DNA of 64,000 nt from Methanomassiliicoccaceae archaeon UBA472 (GTDB lineage: Archaea > Thermoplasmatota > Thermoplasmata > Methanomassiliicoccales > UBA472): assembly GCA_002497075.1 (NCBI GenBank), contig DAML01000011.1, positions 125,698 through 189,697 on the forward strand, read 5' to 3'. The position numbers and the translations under genes are program-made. Below the pieces are notes generated by a model. That model saw only the letters and a program-made list of their open reading frames with translations, made no database searches and was not told the DNA's origin. Shown piece by piece: positions 50,460 through 58,842 of this stretch. The first letter of the stretch is position 1, and each line of letters begins with the position of its first letter.

Positions 50460-51221
50460 TTAAAGCTCTTCTGGAGCCTTTTCGTCGGCGGGGGCGGCGG
50501 GAGCTTCCTCGGCAGGCTTGTCCTCCTTCTTGAGGTACTCCTCCACCAGCTCGACGGTGACCGCTCCGAACACTTCGCGCAGATCGGCGACGATCTTGTA
50601 CTTGGTGAGCAGCCACTTCTGATCGTACTTGCAGACGTCGGGCAGGTACAGAACGACCTTGCCGTCGGCGACGGTGGCACGGAAGCCCTCGACGGTGCCG
50701 TAGTCCATCTCGCAGATGGCCATGACCTTGGCCTCGTCTCCCTCGACCTTGTCCAGGACGGTGAACTCGTACTTCAGGGCGGCGCCGGCGAAGCGGCGGT
50801 TGAAGTCCACGCGGACCATCCTGTTGGTCACGGCGACCACGGTGCCTACGCGGTTCTTCATGTTGACCTCCATGCCGATCTCCGGGCGGATCTCCTGGCG
50901 GAAGAACTCGCGCAGGGCGATGTTCTCGACCAGCTTGGGGTCCCGGGCTCCGGCGGCCTTCTCCGCGGGTATCTCCACGGTGGTCAGCTCTCCGACCTTG
51001 GCCTCGGCCAAGGCCTCGTCCAGACCGGGGAATACCCTTCCGCCTCCGACCAGCAGAGGCAGGGGCTTGTAGGTCAGGTTCTCGTTGAAGATCTCGGCCT
51101 CCTTGGCCTTGTCCGCGTTGGTCGTGTCGAAGAGCATGCCGCCCTCAGCGAGGTAGGCGTTGTATTCAACGTGGACAATGTCACCCTTGGAGACCTTTAC
51201 GGTCGAAGATTCCTTGGTCAT
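50460..51221 (-). CDS. FKBP-type peptidyl-prolyl isomerase
   Basis: A 253-residue archaeal long-form FKBP/SlyD-like chaperone. The N-terminal FKBP part (VSKGDIVHVEYNAYLAEGG...FDTT) is followed by the inserted chaperone domain (VKNRVGTV region) and a C-terminal domain with a glutamate/proline/alanine-rich tail (EDKPAEEAPAAPADEKAPEEL). GGGRVFPGLDEALAEAKVGE carries the active-site stretch. The ATG at 51221 with GGTGA upstream is preferred over the GTG at 51230. It is upstream of the tRNA-Arg on the same strand with 53 bases between. Confidence 0.9.
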   Translation of the reverse strand: MTKESSTVKVSKGDIVHVEYNAYLAEGGMLFDTTNADKAKEAEIFNENLTYKPLPLLVGGGRVFPGLDEALAEAKVGELTTVEIPAEKAAGARDPKLVENIALREFFRQEIRPEIGMEVNMKNRVGTVVAVTNRMVRVDFNRRFAGAALKYEFTVLDKVEGDEAKVMAICEMDYGTVEGFRATVADGKVVLYLPDVCKYDQKWLLTKYKIVADLREVFGAVTVELVEEYLKKEDKPAEEAPAAPADEKAPEEL

Positions 51222-51454
51222 GAAATTCACCAGTAATGCTAATTAGGCGAACTGGTTGATTGATTCCCTCTTTTTATATCTTTCGGACGTCAGGAAGACG
51301 TATGGGGAGGGGACATTCGCGCCCTCCAGGAACATGGGCTTGGAATGGAGCCGACCTTATGATGCAGCTCCATTTTCAGAGGGACGGGGAAAAGGTGTAA
51401 AAGACCGCGAGGGCATCGCTTCGGTGCTGACGCGCTATACGCGCTGGGGATCCC

Positions 51455-52156
51455 ATGAAGCTCTGCGACCACCGTCTGGTAAGGAACCGCCCCTCCTCCT
51501 GTTACCTAATGCATCTGCACAACGGCTCAAGGGAAAGATACCAGGACCATCGGGCTCTGTTCCGGGACGATCGGATTCGCGGCTTGGACCTGCCGATCCA
51601 CCTGCATTGCGACGACGAGATGGCCGACATATGCCCGTTCAGGCAGTGGGCGCCTAAGCTGAAATGTGAACCGGCCAGTAACTTCTGGATAGAGTGCGAG
51701 GGATGCGGCCGTAAGCATCGGGAAGAGCAGGCGCATCAGACGTGCGTGTCCTGGCATAACTTCCTGGCGCTGTACCGCTCGAAGGAGAGCAGGGCCTGGA
51801 GGCCGGAAGGGACCACCGAGGACTATCTGTCGATAAGACCGGATTCGGAGCTGTACGTGAAGGTGCGCAACTGGTTATGGAGAAGGATCCGGAGGTACAT
51901 CAAGCGCCGGGACGGCGGGTGCTGCACGGAATGCGGCATAGAGGTGAAAGGAAGGCGTGTCCCGTACGAGATCCATCACATCGTCCCTAGATCGCGGGGA
52001 GGGACCGAGCACCCGGCAAATCTGCGGACGCTGTGCTCGAAATGCCACATGAGGTACACCAGGGAGCTTCTGGAGGACAATTCCGGACGAAGGCGCAGGG
52101 GCGGGGAACGAACTGGACAGACGGCTGAAGAAGACCGCCCGGCCAAGAGCTCCTGA
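51455..52156 (+). CDS. HNH endonuclease domain protein
   Basis: A 233-residue protein with a C-terminal HNH nuclease module: zinc pair CTEC, then YEIHHIVPRSRGGTEHPANL and CSKCH, the full HNH pattern with the second zinc pair. The N-terminal half holds another CxxC (CEGC near residue 78) and several histidines. The end is arginine-rich and polar. A TGA lies eight codons upstream of the ATG at 51455, and no alternative start fits better. No methylase or other restriction partner is next to it. The upstream gap (51222-51454) contains a TATA-like CTTTTTATATC near 51275 and no gene. Confidence 0.82.
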   Translation: MKLCDHRLVRNRPSSCYLMHLHNGSRERYQDHRALFRDDRIRGLDLPIHLHCDDEMADICPFRQWAPKLKCEPASNFWIECEGCGRKHREEQAHQTCVSWHNFLALYRSKESRAWRPEGTTEDYLSIRPDSELYVKVRNWLWRRIRRYIKRRDGGCCTECGIEVKGRRVPYEIHHIVPRSRGGTEHPANLRTLCSKCHMRYTRELLEDNSGRRRRGGERTGQTAEEDRPAKSS

Positions 52157-52161
52157 TCAGC

Positions 52162-53280
52162 TCAGACGGCGGTTAGCGAGTCCACCGTCTTCCTGTCGAG
52201 AGCCTTGGCCAGCTCGACGACCAGTTTCAGACAGGCATCCAGATCGGCCGTGTCGAACAAGCCCACATGAGAGTGTATGTGGCGGGTCGGAACGCCTATG
52301 GCGATGGTCGGAACACCGGTGAGAGAGGTGTGGATCAAACCTCCGTCGGTCCCCCCTCTTACCACGTAGGCCAGCTGATGAGGGATCTTCTTTTTCTCGC
52401 ATATGGATATGACCAGCTCCTTGAGGGGCTGGTTCGGGATCATATTTCCGTCGAACACGGTTATGGAGATGCCTTCCCCCATACGCGCCGGGGCCTGCAA
52501 CGGATCGATGCCCGGGACGTCCCCGGCGATGTCCACGTCCAGAACGATGGCCACGTCGGGATTCGTGGAGGCGGCCACGGTCCTGGCGCCTCGCAGTCCG
52601 ACCTCCTCCTGCACGGTAGCGGCAGCCACCAGCCGGTTAGGGTGCTTGACCTTTCCTTTCGTCAGCGTCTTCAGCAGTTCCACGGACGCGAACGCCCCCA
52701 GTCGGTTGTCGAAGGCCCTTCCGAAGACGATGGTGCGCTTGCCGGCCGGCTCCCCGTCTTTGAAAGCCTGCTTCTCCATGGTGAAGAACTTGGAATCGGG
52801 CGTGACGGCGTCACCTAGACGAACACCCATGGCTTGCGCCTCATCCTTGTTGCACGCCCCGACGTCGATGAACATCTTGTCCTTGGTCACCACCTTCTTG
52901 GCCTCCTCCGGTTCCATGAGGTGAGGAGGTTTACAGGCGATCACACCGTTCAGCACACCCTTCCTGGTGTGCACGAGCACACGCTGCCCCAGGAGGACCT
53001 GGTCGAACCATCCGCCCAGCTGGCTGAAGGCCAGATATCCCTGGGAGTTGACGCCGTTTATGATGAAGCCGCATTCGTCAATGTGCCCGGCCAACAGAAC
53101 CGTGGGCCCGTCCTTCTGACCCACCTTCTCGAACATGGTGTTCCCTAGCTTGTCCGTGAACACCCGATCGCAGTAGCCTTCGGCGTACTTCTTCATCAAT
53201 TTGGCCGCTTCGGCCTCGAAGCCGGATGGCCCGGGGATATCGCAAAGTTCCTGCAGGAATTTCCATGAGTCCTTGTCCAT
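52162..53280 (-). CDS. M42 family aminopeptidase
   Basis: A 372-residue metallo-aminopeptidase of the M42 (TET-like) family. Metal ligands are in LAGHIDECG, FDNRLGA, TVQEEVGLRGA (catalytic glutamate), LDVDIAGD and PTRHIHSHVG. These enzymes form dodecameric shells and degrade short peptides. The ATG at 53280 with GGTGATC upstream is preferred over the GTG at 53292. It is convergent with the HNH gene, five bases apart. Confidence 0.93.
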   Translation of the reverse strand: MDKDSWKFLQELCDIPGPSGFEAEAAKLMKKYAEGYCDRVFTDKLGNTMFEKVGQKDGPTVLLAGHIDECGFIINGVNSQGYLAFSQLGGWFDQVLLGQRVLVHTRKGVLNGVIACKPPHLMEPEEAKKVVTKDKMFIDVGACNKDEAQAMGVRLGDAVTPDSKFFTMEKQAFKDGEPAGKRTIVFGRAFDNRLGAFASVELLKTLTKGKVKHPNRLVAAATVQEEVGLRGARTVAASTNPDVAIVLDVDIAGDVPGIDPLQAPARMGEGISITVFDGNMIPNQPLKELVISICEKKKIPHQLAYVVRGGTDGGLIHTSLTGVPTIAIGVPTRHIHSHVGLFDTADLDACLKLVVELAKALDRKTVDSLTAV

Positions 53281-53410
53281 AAAGAAGATCACCTGGTCCG
53301 TTCCAAATATGAAAACCCATACCTTCGCTTCCGATTTAACGATTCCTAATTATCGGACGGGACGTGGGTCAGATGAAAGGTTGAAAAAAGTTAAAAAGCG
53401 AGGCCCCTGG

Positions 53411-54013
53411 CTATGGCATTTCGCCCAGAGGGAGCACGCTCTTCTGATATACCCCGTTGAGGACCGTGGCCAGGGCCGTATATATGGCCGAGGAGCCGCA
53501 CACCAGCCCGATCAGGCCACCAGCGACGGTGATGACCGATAGACCGGTGAAATCGCCCAGGGCCAGGACGAAGAACAGAAGGGCCAGGGAGGCGAAGACG
53601 AACTGAGTGGCCCGGTTCATTTTCAGGGTCCCGATGAACATGAAGACGGTGAACACTCCCCAGAGCAGGAGATAATATCCCATGGCCGCCTTTTCAGTTG
53701 GAGCCCCTATGCCCATCTCCGGCAGGACCAGAAGTCCGACCAAAGAGAACCAGAACAGCCCGTAGGAGGTGAAGGCGGTCGTTCCGAAGGTGTTGCCCTT
53801 CTTCCATTCCATCAGTCCGGCCATGACCTGCGCCAGACCTCCATAGAAAATTCCCATGGAAAGGATGACGCTGCTCAAGATGATGATGTCAGCATTGTGA
53901 AGATTGAGCAATACTGTGGTCATTCCGAACCCTAGAAGGCCGAGGGGAGCGGGATTGGCGGTACGATCGATCACGACGCGGTTCTCCGTTCTTTCGTTAG
54001 CTTGGGCGACCAA
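53411..54013 (-). CDS. Acetate transporter of the AceTr (GPR1/FUN34/YaaH) family
   Basis: A 200-residue membrane protein with six helices and the family signature NPAPLGLLGFGMTT near residue 20; the second half carries FTSYGLFWFSLV. Relatives (SatP, Ato) transport acetate or succinate, or ammonium in yeast. I start it at the TTG at 54013 (reading MVAQANERTENRV): no ATG is in frame near the N-terminus, and the TATA box TTTTATAA lies about 33 bases upstream. A long open frame to 54211 has no support. Confidence 0.85.
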   Translation of the reverse strand: MVAQANERTENRVVIDRTANPAPLGLLGFGMTTVLLNLHNADIIILSSVILSMGIFYGGLAQVMAGLMEWKKGNTFGTTAFTSYGLFWFSLVGLLVLPEMGIGAPTEKAAMGYYLLLWGVFTVFMFIGTLKMNRATQFVFASLALLFFVLALGDFTGLSVITVAGGLIGLVCGSSAIYTALATVLNGVYQKSVLPLGEMP

Positions 54014-54042
54014 TGATACACCGTCCAATCGGTAAAGTATGG

Positions 54043-54051
54043 TTTTATAAA
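54043..54051 (-). promoter_or_regulatory. TATA box of the acetate transporter gene
   Basis: TTTATAAAA on the minus strand lies 25-30 bases before the expected transcription start near 54018, just upstream of the TTG start codon at 54013. The region from 54052 to about 54170 is AT-rich with no reading frame. Confidence 0.55.
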
Positions 54052-54206
54052 ACAGTTGTTCGAGTTCACAACGTTGTTTGTCTATTTTTCTATTGATAAC
54101 CAGACATATTCTACGATTTTCGTTTATTCGGTGTCCTGACGACACGACCATGCGGCCGAAATGGCTGTGAAAACGGTTATATCGAGAACATCGTTCCGGA
54201 TTATAG

Positions 54207-54282
54207 GCCACTATAGCTCAGCTGGTAGAGCGGCTGACTTGTAATCAGCAGGCCGGGAGTTCAAATCTCCCTAGTGGCTCCA
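54207..54282 (+). tRNA. tRNA-Thr (anticodon TGT)
   Basis: Cloverleaf with acceptor GCCACTA pairing TAGTGGC, D arm GCTC...GAGC, anticodon stem around loop CTTGTAA (TGT reads ACA), variable loop and T arm GGGAG...CTCCC with TTCAAAT. The discriminator is T at 54279 and CCA is encoded at 54280-54282. A TATA-like GGTTATATC about 27 bases upstream is the likely promoter. Confidence 0.95.
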
Positions 54283-54315
54283 TCTTCCCTGATCGACGGA
54301 CGCGTGTTTTTCAAT

Positions 54316-54672
54316 TCAACCGTCCAGCCAGACCGTGTCGTGCTCCTTGAACCCGACCTTGAGCACCAGTATCCGGAAGTCGCTTGAGATGACCGGGTTC
54401 CCGTGCACGTCGCCCGGCTCGCAGATCAGGCAGTCGCCCTCGTTCATCACGACCTGCTGCCCGTTGATGACGAAGGGCGCCGGTCCCGCCAGGCAATAGA
54501 ATATCTCGCGGGTGACCTGGTGGAAATGGAAGGCCACCTTCTCCCCGGCGGTGAACTGGACCTCCTGCAGCAATGTCTCCTTGAGCCCGATATCCTTCGC
54601 CTCCAGGACTATCCTCTTCAGGTAGCCGTCCCCGGAGACCTCTTTATATTTGGTCCTGGGAAGATATTTCAT
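54316..54672 (-). CDS. Cupin domain protein
   Basis: A 118-residue single cupin barrel. The motif EKVAFHFHQVTREIFYCLAG contains metal-ligand histidines, and GDCLICEPGDVHGN gives the second motif. It starts at an ATG that overlaps the stop of the class III aminotransferase as ATGA, so the two are made together. A cupin here could bind or modify the aminotransferase substrate or product, which is inference. It ends 33 bases from the tRNA-Thr gene. Confidence 0.85.
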   Translation of the reverse strand: MKYLPRTKYKEVSGDGYLKRIVLEAKDIGLKETLLQEVQFTAGEKVAFHFHQVTREIFYCLAGPAPFVINGQQVVMNEGDCLICEPGDVHGNPVISSDFRILVLKVGFKEHDTVWLDG

Positions 54673-56021
54673 TTCCTGTCCCTCGCCACGGAGGCTATGC
54701 TCTCCTCGAGCAGGCGCATTCCGGTGTCCAGGTTCTTCTCGTCTATGGTAAGCGGAGGTATCAGACGTATGCTGGACTTTCCGCAGCCCAGGGCGATCAC
54801 GCCGTTCTTCAGCAGCGCGGTGACGACCTCGTTCCTCATCCTCACGGCAGGGACCTTGGTTTTGCGGTCCTCCACGAACTCCAACGCCTGCATCATCCCC
54901 AGCCCGCGCACGTCGCCGACGTTCTCGAAGCGTTCCTTGATCTCATCCAGGCGCTTCTGCATAAGGACCCCTTTGCGCTCCGCCTGCTGCACCACATTTT
55001 CCCGCTCGATCACGTCCAAGGTCGCCAGCGAACTGGCGCAGGCCACGCAGTTCCCGCCGAAGGTGTTGGAATGCGCTCCTGGAACACCCCAGTCCAGCTC
55101 CTTGCGGAACACCGTGGCGGCGATGGGCATTCCCGATCCCAGGGATTTGGCCATGCAGGTCACGTCCGGCTCCAGGCCGAAATGCTCCGCGGCCCACATC
55201 TTTCCCGTACGTCCCATGCCGGCCTGCACCTCATCGTCGACCGTCAGAATGCCGTGCGATCTGCATATGCGGGATATCTCGGGCAGGAACTCCTTCGGAG
55301 GGACTATGTAACCTCCCTCCCCCTGCACCGGCTCTAAGAACAGCGCAGCCACCTCGTCCGGCGGGAGCAGGGCGTCCAGATACATCTCGTCGAGTATCTT
55401 GGCGCACCAAAGCCCGCAGGACGGGTATTCCTGATGGTACGGGCAGCGATAGCAGTTGGCGTACGGGATGTGCGTCACGCCCGGAACGGTCGGGAAGTAC
55501 TTGGCGCGGTGCACCCTTTTGCTGCAGTTCAGGGAGAGCGCTCCCATCGTCCTTCCGTGGAAGGCCCCGAAGAACGCTATGAACTGCTTGCGCCCGGTGG
55601 ACCATCTGGTCAGCTTCATGGCCGCCTCGATGCTCTCTGCCCCGCTGTTGCTTAGGAATACCTTCTTCTCACCGCGCCCGGGGGCGATCATCGCCAATCG
55701 CTCGGCTAGACGAGATTGAACATCGTAATAGTAATCGGTGCCGGCGAAATGCATGACCTTGGCCGCCTGCTCCTGCACCGCCTTGACCACCGCGGGATGG
55801 CAATGCCCGATGTTCAGAACGGCGACTCCGCTGGAAAAGTCCAGGAAAAGGTTCCCGTCCACGTCCCAGACCTTCTCGCCCAGAGCCCGGTCCACGACCA
55901 GAGGCGCCGATTTGGTGACCGTGGCCAGATACCTTTCGTCCAGGTCCACTATGCTCCTTCCCGACGGGCCTGGAATGTCCGTCCGGACCAGGGGCACCTT
56001 GCCTTCAGATTCGTTCTTCAT
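54669..56021 (-). CDS. Class III aminotransferase (4-aminobutyrate/amino acid racemase-like)
   Basis: A 450-residue PLP enzyme. Cofactor-binding parts are SNSGAESIEAAMK, AFHGRTMGALSL, DDEVQAGMGRTG and the catalytic lysine in CMAKSLGSGMP. An insertion NCYRCPYHQEYPSCGLWC with four cysteines, near residue 205, is typical of archaeal homologues of 4-aminobutyrate aminotransferase, some of which are amino acid racemases or broad-specificity transaminases. It is not the arginine-pathway ArgD, which is a separate gene at 56799-57974. It is coupled to the cupin gene through ATGA. Confidence 0.88.
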   Translation of the reverse strand: MKNESEGKVPLVRTDIPGPSGRSIVDLDERYLATVTKSAPLVVDRALGEKVWDVDGNLFLDFSSGVAVLNIGHCHPAVVKAVQEQAAKVMHFAGTDYYYDVQSRLAERLAMIAPGRGEKKVFLSNSGAESIEAAMKLTRWSTGRKQFIAFFGAFHGRTMGALSLNCSKRVHRAKYFPTVPGVTHIPYANCYRCPYHQEYPSCGLWCAKILDEMYLDALLPPDEVAALFLEPVQGEGGYIVPPKEFLPEISRICRSHGILTVDDEVQAGMGRTGKMWAAEHFGLEPDVTCMAKSLGSGMPIAATVFRKELDWGVPGAHSNTFGGNCVACASSLATLDVIERENVVQQAERKGVLMQKRLDEIKERFENVGDVRGLGMMQALEFVEDRKTKVPAVRMRNEVVTALLKNGVIALGCGKSSIRLIPPLTIDEKNLDTGMRLLEESIASVARDRK

Positions 56022-56063
56022 CGGCTATTGATAAGGCTTCACCGCATAAATGGGTTTGTGGCG

Positions 56064-56750
56064 TTAATGCGCCGCTTCCGTGGCCTTCTCCGCGCTCTCC
56101 AGCAGGTTCGACAGCAAAGAATACGCCTGAATCATGTCCTTCTCGTGCACGATGAAGATCGTGTCGGTGTAGCAGGAAACGGTCTCCACCATGTTCACGC
56201 CCTGCTCCGAGAGGTTCGAGGCCAGATATGAAAATACGCCGCTGGTCTCCCCGATCTTCTGGGGGCTTTTGACGGTGATCTCGACCAGATCCTCGCGCAC
56301 TTTGAGGACGTTCGTCTCCCCGACGTCGTTGATGACCTCGTTGCGCAGCTTCTCGTCGGCGATGATGGTGATGGCCTGGGCGCCCTGTATGACCTGCATG
56401 AGCGCCTTCTGGTTGATGAGCTTGGTGAACAGGCGTTCCAGACGCTGCAGCACCGTCCAATCGTTGCTGGCAGTGACGATGCATATCTTCGTCTTCACTT
56501 CCAGGCGGCTGTCCGCGAGTATTGCCAGGATATCTCCCTCGTGATCACGTTTGGAGAGCTTCTGGGCATAGCGGCGGCAGGCGATCATGACCGCCTCCTC
56601 GTTCTTGATGACCAGGTCCTTCATTATCAGTCTGGCCAGTGAGGAATAGTTGACCAGGTCCTTGGCCATGCAGTCCTTGACCGAGGGATGTGCGTCTATG
56701 TATGCCCGGGTCCGCTCGGCCACGCTCTCCTTCTGAGGGGCTTCCTTCAT
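56064..56750 (-). CDS. ACT-domain regulatory protein
   Basis: A 228-residue protein. The first 85 residues are helical and highly charged and may bind a partner. The last 140 residues contain two ACT-type units (KICIVTASNDWTVLQRLERLF; EITVKSPQKIGETSGVFSYLASNLSEQGVNMVE), which usually bind amino acids. No DNA-binding domain is obvious. It has its own TATA (AATAAATATT at about 56775-56785) and a likely leaderless ATG. It sits between argD and the class III aminotransferase and may sense an amino acid of the arginine pathway. Confidence 0.8.
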   Translation of the reverse strand: MKEAPQKESVAERTRAYIDAHPSVKDCMAKDLVNYSSLARLIMKDLVIKNEEAVMIACRRYAQKLSKRDHEGDILAILADSRLEVKTKICIVTASNDWTVLQRLERLFTKLINQKALMQVIQGAQAITIIADEKLRNEVINDVGETNVLKVREDLVEITVKSPQKIGETSGVFSYLASNLSEQGVNMVETVSCYTDTIFIVHEKDMIQAYSLLSNLLESAEKATEAAH

Positions 56751-56798
56751 CGCCCCCGATACTCCGAGCGGAATATTTATTGTTTTATTTCAGACATT

Positions 56799-57974
56799 TC
56801 ATTTCAAGAAATCCCGCAGCGCGGAGTTCAGATCGTTAACGGACGCATCGGAGATGATGAGCGGGGGAACCAGGCGCACGACCTTGCCGGCACTGACGTT
56901 GACCAGTAGCTTCTTGCCCAGAGCGAACCTCTGGAACTCCTTGGCCAGGTCTCCCATCTCCACACCGTTCATGAGACCGAGGCCGCGCACGTCCTTCACC
57001 TCAGGATGTCCGGAAGCTATGCTCCTCAGCTCGGACCTCCAGCGTTCGCCCAGCTCGGCCGCCCTCTCCACCAGCTTATCCCTCTTCATGGTATGGATCA
57101 CAGCGTTGGCGGCCGCGCAAGCCAGCGGGTTCCCGCCGAAAGTCGTCCCGTGCGTGCCGGGGGTGAACGTCTTGGCTATTTCCGGCGAGGTAACGATGGC
57201 GCCGATCGGGACGCCTCCGCCCAGCGCTTTGGCCAGGGAGATAACGTCAGGCACCACGCCGAAGTGCTGGAAGCCGAACCATTTGCCGGTACGTCCCATC
57301 CCGGTCTGCACCTCGTCCACGATCATCAGCGCCCCGGCGTCGGAGCACAGGTCACGTGCGGTACGGAAGTACTCCTGGCTGGCAGGCAACACACCGCCCT
57401 CGCCCTGTACTGGCTCAAGTATCACCGCGGCGGTGTTCCCGTTCACCTTGGACTTCAGCTCCTCGATGGAGTTGTAGCCGACGAACTCCACGTTCTTGGA
57501 AAGCAGCGGCTCGAAGCCCTTCTGGTATTTCTCCTGGCCGGTAACGGATAACGTGGCCGAGGTCCTTCCGTGGAAGGAATTGCGGCAGGCGATGACCTTC
57601 TCGCGACTGGTGTGCTTCACTGCCAGCTTGAGCGCCGCCTCGTTCGCCTCCGCCCCGCTGTTGCAGAAGAGGGATTTACCGAGCGGCGAGGGGGCGATGG
57701 AAGCCAAGGCTTCCCCGAGGTCCGCCTGCTCCCTGATCTGATAGAGATTGGAGACGTGGATGAGCCGGGACGCCTGTTCCGATATGGCCCTGACCAGCTC
57801 GGGATGGGCGTGGCCCAGGCAATTTACGGCTATGCCAGCCACGTAGTCCGTATACCGGTTGCCTTCCAGGTCCCATAGATGCTCTCCCTGGCCGTGGGAG
57901 AAGCAGATCATCTCTCGTCCGTAGTTCTGGAATAGGTAGTAAGAGCTCAGTTCCGCAACCTGTTTGCTGTCCAT
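56799..57974 (-). CDS. argD: Acetylornithine aminotransferase
   Basis: A 391-residue class III aminotransferase for the fourth step of arginine synthesis, making N-acetylornithine. CNSGAEANEAALKLA, FHGRTSATLS, VDEVQTGMGRTGKW and the lysine in SLAKALGGGVPIGA are the PLP-binding parts, and the length is the standard one for ArgD. It follows argB by nine bases in the order argC-argJ-argB-argD. Assignment rests on context as much as on sequence. Confidence 0.94.
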   Translation of the reverse strand: MDSKQVAELSSYYLFQNYGREMICFSHGQGEHLWDLEGNRYTDYVAGIAVNCLGHAHPELVRAISEQASRLIHVSNLYQIREQADLGEALASIAPSPLGKSLFCNSGAEANEAALKLAVKHTSREKVIACRNSFHGRTSATLSVTGQEKYQKGFEPLLSKNVEFVGYNSIEELKSKVNGNTAAVILEPVQGEGGVLPASQEYFRTARDLCSDAGALMIVDEVQTGMGRTGKWFGFQHFGVVPDVISLAKALGGGVPIGAIVTSPEIAKTFTPGTHGTTFGGNPLACAAANAVIHTMKRDKLVERAAELGERWRSELRSIASGHPEVKDVRGLGLMNGVEMGDLAKEFQRFALGKKLLVNVSAGKVVRLVPPLIISDASVNDLNSALRDFLK

Positions 57975-57983
57975 ATCATAACC

Positions 57984-58838
57984 TCACAGGGTCAACCTGG
58001 TTCCTAGATTCCTGCCGCTGAACAACTGGTCCACGATGGAGTTCGGGGTCGTTCCGCAAATTATATGTGCCGTCCTTACGCCGCCCCGTAGGGCGTTGAA
58101 ACACGCTTCGACCTTGGGGATCATCCCGTCCTTCAGTATGCCGGAGGAGGTGAGCGGGGCAAGGTCCGATTCCCTTATCTCGGGTATCGTGGAACCCAGG
58201 TCCTCGAACACCCGCAGCACGCCGGGAACCTCTGTCACCAGCACCATGTCCGAAGCGTGTATGCCGGCCGCAAGAGCGGCCGCAGCGGTGTCGGCGTTGA
58301 CGTTCATCAGCATTCCCGAGCCGTCCGCGCATATCGAGTAGACGACCGGGATGAAACCGTTGTCGCAAAGGGCGTTCACCAGGCGGGGGTCGACCTTGAC
58401 CACCTCACCCACGTAGCCTAGGTCAACGTATTCCGTTCCATTCGGACCGTCCAGCTTAACCGGGTCCATCTTCTTCGCCACCAAGGTGTCGGCCTCGCTT
58501 CCGGCCACGCCGATCGCCTTCATTCCCGCGTTGCGCAGCGACACGACGACACGGTCATTTATGCGCGAGAGAACGGACTTGGCTATCTGCAGCGTGATGT
58601 CGTCAGTTATGCGCAGTCCGGCGACCTTCTTGACCGGTAGCCCGCACCGTTTCATCTCATCGGTGATCTCCGGCCCGCCTCCGTGCAAAACGATAGGCGT
58701 CAGGCCGCGCTCCCTGAGCTCGGCGATCTGCCTGGCGAATAGATCGATCTGCTCCATCCCTCCGATGGACGAGCCCCCGAACTTGACCACCACCTTCCCC
58801 GCTTGGCACGGGGTGCCAATGTCTGCGTTATGTGACAT
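57984..58838 (-). CDS. argB: Acetylglutamate kinase
   Basis: A 284-residue amino acid kinase phosphorylating N-acetylglutamate. VVKFGGSS binds ATP phosphate, LHGGGPEI holds the substrate and MNVNADTAAAALAAGI is the C-terminal nucleotide region. The N-terminus carries a short extra segment (about 15 residues) before VVKFGG. No arginine-inhibition N-terminal helix is evident, so it may be insensitive to arginine. Four bases separate it from argJ upstream. Confidence 0.94.
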   Translation of the reverse strand: MSHNADIGTPCQAGKVVVKFGGSSIGGMEQIDLFARQIAELRERGLTPIVLHGGGPEITDEMKRCGLPVKKVAGLRITDDITLQIAKSVLSRINDRVVVSLRNAGMKAIGVAGSEADTLVAKKMDPVKLDGPNGTEYVDLGYVGEVVKVDPRLVNALCDNGFIPVVYSICADGSGMLMNVNADTAAAALAAGIHASDMVLVTEVPGVLRVFEDLGSTIPEIRESDLAPLTSSGILKDGMIPKVEACFNALRGGVRTAHIICGTTPNSIVDQLFSGRNLGTRLTL

Positions 58839-58842
58839 CTCA

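Noticed and set aside
50291..50680. Open frame 49961-50680 read as one protein
   Set aside because: It would run through tRNA-Arg and into FKBP; only the 49841-50290 part has family homology.
51256..51657. Plus-strand open frame overlapping the HNH gene start
   Set aside because: The composition is unlike a protein (proline/serine/arginine-rich), and it overlaps the better-supported HNH gene in another frame.
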